Below, in pieces: positions 6,508-8,068 of a stretch of DNA of 8,068 bases. The translations under genes and the position numbers were made by a program. A model generated the notes under the pieces. It saw only the letters and a program-made list of their open reading frames with translations, was not told where the DNA came from and made no database searches. Origin of the DNA: JBOHHR01 sp050740975 (GTDB lineage: Bacteria; Pseudomonadota; Gammaproteobacteria; JBOHHR01); assembly GCA_050740975.1 (NCBI GenBank), contig JBOIEE010000149.1, forward strand, positions 1 to 8,068. The letters run 5' to 3'. Each line of letters begins with the position of its first letter. Within the stretch, counting starts at the first letter, position 1.

Positions 6508-6599
6508 TCCTTACATTCCTCACAAAGCAATTGCTATTTCTGTCCCATTATTCTGCCATAAGCGCAACGTTGGGGGACCGGAGATCCTAGTTTACGCGC

Positions 6600-6627
6600 T
6601 TGACAGTCCTACTTACCAGCCTATTAT
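6600..6627 (+). promoter_or_regulatory. Strong sigma-70 promoter of the second vapBC pair
   Basis: TTGACA (6600-6605, perfect -35) and TATTAT (6622-6627, five of six to -10) are 16 bp apart and lie 35 bp before the vapB start. The 93 bp between the S9 start and this promoter hold no clear minus-strand promoter for the peptidase. Confidence 0.75.
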
Positions 6628-6650
6628 ATGGGAATATATCTTAGATAATA
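6622..6650. promoter_or_regulatory. Candidate VapB operator overlapping the -10 box
   Basis: TATTAT (6622-6627, the -10 box itself) and ATAATA (6645-6650) are exact inverted repeats 17 bp apart, and a smaller TATC-TTA-GATA palindrome (6637-6647) sits between them. VapB-VapC complexes are known to bind such inverted repeats in their own promoter, so autoregulation here is likely but inferred. The ribosome site AGGG (6651-6654) follows at once. Confidence 0.4.
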
Positions 6651-6661
6651 AGGGTACCCAT

Positions 6662-6907
6662 ATGAAGACGACCATCGAAATATCCGATCCGGTGTTAAAC
6701 GAAGCACGCAAGCTCGCTGCGCGCGAGGGCGTTACCGTCCGGGCATTGGTAGAGCTGGGTTTGCGCCGTCTCATCGCCGAGAAAAAGCGCACCGCTGAGT
6801 TTCGCCTGCGTCCGGCCAGCTTCAAGGGCAACGGCCTCAAGCCGGAACTGCATGGCGCTTCATGGGAGCGGATCCGCGAGCTGGCTTACGAAGAACACGG
6901 TGGATGA
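6662..6907 (+). CDS. vapB: VapB-type ribbon-helix-helix antitoxin (second pair)
   Basis: Antitoxin of 81 residues beginning M-K-T-T-I-E-I-S-D-P-V-L-N-E-A-R-K, a ribbon-helix-helix start, then V-R-A-L-V-E-L-G-L-R-R-L-I, the second helix. The C-terminal toxin-binding tail ends in W-E-R-I-R-E-L-A-Y-E, seen in many VapB proteins. The ATG at 6662 has AGGG 7 nt upstream and a strong promoter; the longer in-frame extension to 6383 would cross that promoter and run opposite the S9 gene, so it is rejected. The stop overlaps the vapC ATG as ATGA. It differs clearly in sequence from the first VapB, so the two pairs are not a recent duplication. Confidence 0.92.
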   Translation: MKTTIEISDPVLNEARKLAAREGVTVRALVELGLRRLIAEKKRTAEFRLRPASFKGNGLKPELHGASWERIRELAYEEHGG

Positions 6908-7347
6908 TCGCCGTAGACACCAATGTGCTGGTCTACGCCCACCGGGAAGACTCACCGTTCCATGAGCGTGCCCGCCGGTGCATCGAATCCCTTGCCAATG
7001 GCCGCGCAGCCTGGGCGATCCCGTGGCCCTGCCTGCATGAGTTCCTGTCCATTACCACCCATCCGCACATCTACGACCCACCTACGCCGCTGCCGCTCGC
7101 GCTCGATCAAATCGACGCTTGGCTGGAAGCACCCTCGCTGGTGCTGCTAGCGGAAACGGAATTGCACTGGACTGAACTGCGTGCCCTAGTCGATGCCGCC
7201 CGCAGTGCTGGGCCGCAGATTCACGACGCCCTTATCGCTGCCCTGTGCCTGCAACAGGGCGTGCGCCAATTGTGGTCGGCCGACCGCGATTTCGGCCGTT
7301 TTCCCCAGCTGGGCGTAACCAATCCACTGGTGGAGCCGCGGGCCTGA
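6904..7347 (+). CDS. vapC: VapC-type PIN-domain toxin (second pair)
   Basis: Toxin of 147 residues with all PIN-domain acids in place: Asp5 in A-V-D-T-N-V-L-V-Y-A, Glu46 in C-L-H-E-F-L-S-I, Asp108 in Q-I-H-D-A-L-I-A-A, and Asp127 and Asp129 in S-A-D-R-D-F-G-R-F. It is therefore expected to be an active Mg-dependent ribonuclease kept in check by the VapB coded just before it (4-nt overlap). The I-T-T-H-P-H segment parallels V-T-H-P-R in the first VapC, so both belong to related PIN groups, but overall identity is low. After the stop, GGCCTG (7341-7346) and CAGGCC (7370-7375) could form a weak 6-bp stem without a T-run. The target RNA cannot be told from sequence. Confidence 0.95.
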   Translation: MIAVDTNVLVYAHREDSPFHERARRCIESLANGRAAWAIPWPCLHEFLSITTHPHIYDPPTPLPLALDQIDAWLEAPSLVLLAETELHWTELRALVDAARSAGPQIHDALIAALCLQQGVRQLWSADRDFGRFPQLGVTNPLVEPRA

Positions 7348-7583
7348 GCGTGATTGGTATCGCCGCAGACAGGCCAGTTTCACACACCATGACCGATATA
7401 CGGGAACCGCTTGCCGCCCAAAAGCCGAGCAGAAGTGGGGGAGGAGAGCTTGTGACGGTACGCGGAGGCACCCACCGCTCCAGGCATGGAGATGGACTGA
7501 CACGCAGCGAGCACCACACGAAATCCCGATACCAGAGATTGGACGACTCCTATGTACGCCGTAGCTTCCGGGACCCTGCGGGC
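7348..7583. other. Unassigned sequence between vapC and the PhoX fragment
   Basis: No intact gene was found here. The minus-strand frame that carries the second half of the PhoX fragment stays open through this stretch to a TGA at 7380-7382, but likeness to PhoX stops near 7584. Within it G-F-R-V-V-L-A-A (first codon 7526-7524) resembles the C-terminal G-F-R-V-V-L of formylglycine-generating-enzyme (SUMF1/FGE) proteins; the match is short and could be chance. The 33 bp directly after vapC show no clear terminator. Confidence 0.4.
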
Positions 7584-7938
7584 GAGGGTCAGGGTGTCCT
7601 TGTCGCGGTCACGGGGCTGGTACTCCCACACTTGACCGACGTCAGCGTTACCGCCGTTGGTCGACACGATGACAATGCTCCCCTGGCCGTACCAGCTACC
7701 CTCCAAACGGGCGAAACGCGCGCCACCCGCCGCGCGGCGCGAACCCCTGGTCAAACACCGCGCTCTGGTTGGCCTCTGCGGCCGCCGGATCTGGATCGGG
7801 AATACTGACCCAGGTCACGGGCAGTTTCTCGCCAAGCACCTGACCCGTGCGTGTGTCGCCGTCAATGGCCAGCATCTCAAGCTTACCCTCTGCCAGCCTG
7901 CCACGTCGCTTGGAGATATAGCGGTAGAACCCGCTATT
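7584..7938 (-). pseudogene. Internal fragment of a PhoX-type (DUF839) phosphatase, frameshifted, no start
   Basis: Read on the minus strand from 7938, the frame gives N-S-G-F-Y-R-Y, then D-T-R-T-G-Q, then L-P-V-T-W-V-S-I-P-D-P-D-P and S-A-V-F-D-Q-G. After one extra base in the CCC run at 7726-7728 the adjoining frame continues as A-R-F-A-R-L-E-G-S-W-Y-G-Q-G, then S-T-N-G-G-N-A-D-V-G-Q-V-W-E-Y and T-L-T-L. Order and motifs are those of the middle of PhoX phosphatases (Ca/Fe-dependent alkaline phosphatases, exported by Tat), recognised from memory. About 118 codons remain. The N-terminal part with the Tat signal and the C-terminal part are absent: upstream there is at once the end of another gene, downstream the likeness fades. 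It has no start codon and is surely non-functional as a phosphatase. Confidence 0.8.
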
Positions 7939-7951
7939 TCTATGGAGGCTG

Positions 7952-8068
7952 CTAGGCAGGGTGTTTGTAGAAAAAGCGTATCATCTCCTGCGAGGCGTCA
8001 GGCCCCTTGGGATCGGTAAACGAACCATAAGGACTCCCGCCCGACCAGTCATGGCCTGCACCATGGAC
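7952..8068 (-). CDS. C-terminal end of a PHB-depolymerase-like esterase (LpqC type), partial
   Basis: The last 38 codons of a minus-strand gene whose start lies beyond the window, ending at TAG 7952-7954. The peptide has G-A-G-H-D-W-S-G-G-S, then G-S-F-T-D-P-K-G-P-D-A-S and M-I-R-F-F, the typical end of extracellular type-1 short-chain polyhydroxyalkanoate depolymerase / feruloyl-esterase-like alpha/beta hydrolases (Esterase_PHB family). The His in G-H-x-W-S-G-G is the catalytic His of the triad. These enzymes are usually exported and cleave polyester or similar ester bonds. The stop is where the family normally ends, so the gene may be whole. Only 13 bp separate it from the PhoX fragment. 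Confidence 0.75.
   Translation of the reverse strand, partial: VHGAGHDWSGGSPYGSFTDPKGPDASQEMIRFFYKHPA

Noticed and set aside
6383..6661. A long N-terminal extension of the second VapB
   Set aside because: It would overlap the S9 start and run through the TTGACA/TATTAT promoter; the antitoxin fold begins at 6662.
7348..8068. A diversity-generating retroelement, suggested by the FGE-like G-F-R-V-V motif
   Set aside because: No reverse transcriptase, template/variable repeat pair or accessory gene is visible in the window.

Overview
The window is GC-rich bacterial chromosomal DNA with a mix of housekeeping and accessory genes. Proteobacterial ancestry, perhaps an environmental gammaproteobacterium, is likely from the gene families: ArgH, S9 peptidase, CHRD protein, VapBC, a short-chain PHB-depolymerase-type esterase and PhoX. 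Promoters are of the ordinary sigma-70 type. This is inference; no rRNA or other phylogenetic marker is present, and no tRNA or CRISPR array was seen.

Layout: (1) 1-270, C-terminal end of a truncated-by-window gene that loosely resembles the tail of M61/M1-like metallopeptidases. (2) 437-1834, intact argH, the last enzyme of arginine biosynthesis. (3) 1985-2179, a small orphan antitoxin-like gene with a good promoter but no toxin beside it, then about 350 bp without a convincing gene that holds a strong imperfect palindrome. (4) 2533-3078 (minus), a secreted CHRD-domain protein, with two perfect palindromes upstream of it. (5) 3391-4408 (minus), a compact toxin-antitoxin block: vapB and vapC overlapping by ATGA, followed by a HigA-type antitoxin gene broken by one extra base. 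(6) 4480-4558, a 79-bp element with near-perfect 15-nt inverted ends that contains the stop codon of the next gene. (7) 4555-6507 (minus), an S9-family prolyl-oligopeptidase-type serine peptidase. (8) 6600-7347 (plus), a second vapBC pair with its own promoter and an overlapping inverted repeat. (9) 7348-8068 (minus), a decayed mosaic: the C-terminus of a PHB-depolymerase-like esterase at the window edge, then an internal fragment of a PhoX-type phosphatase with a frameshift and no start, then unassigned sequence.

The genes do not form one pathway. argH and the S9 peptidase are conserved metabolic genes. Between and around them lie toxin-antitoxin units, orphan antitoxins, palindromic repeats and gene fragments, as expected for a region that gains and loses small modules. 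I found no convincing undescribed multi-gene system. The points most worth checking are the 79-bp inverted-repeat element at the S9 stop codon, the frameshifted orphan higA behind vapC, and the esterase/PhoX junction.
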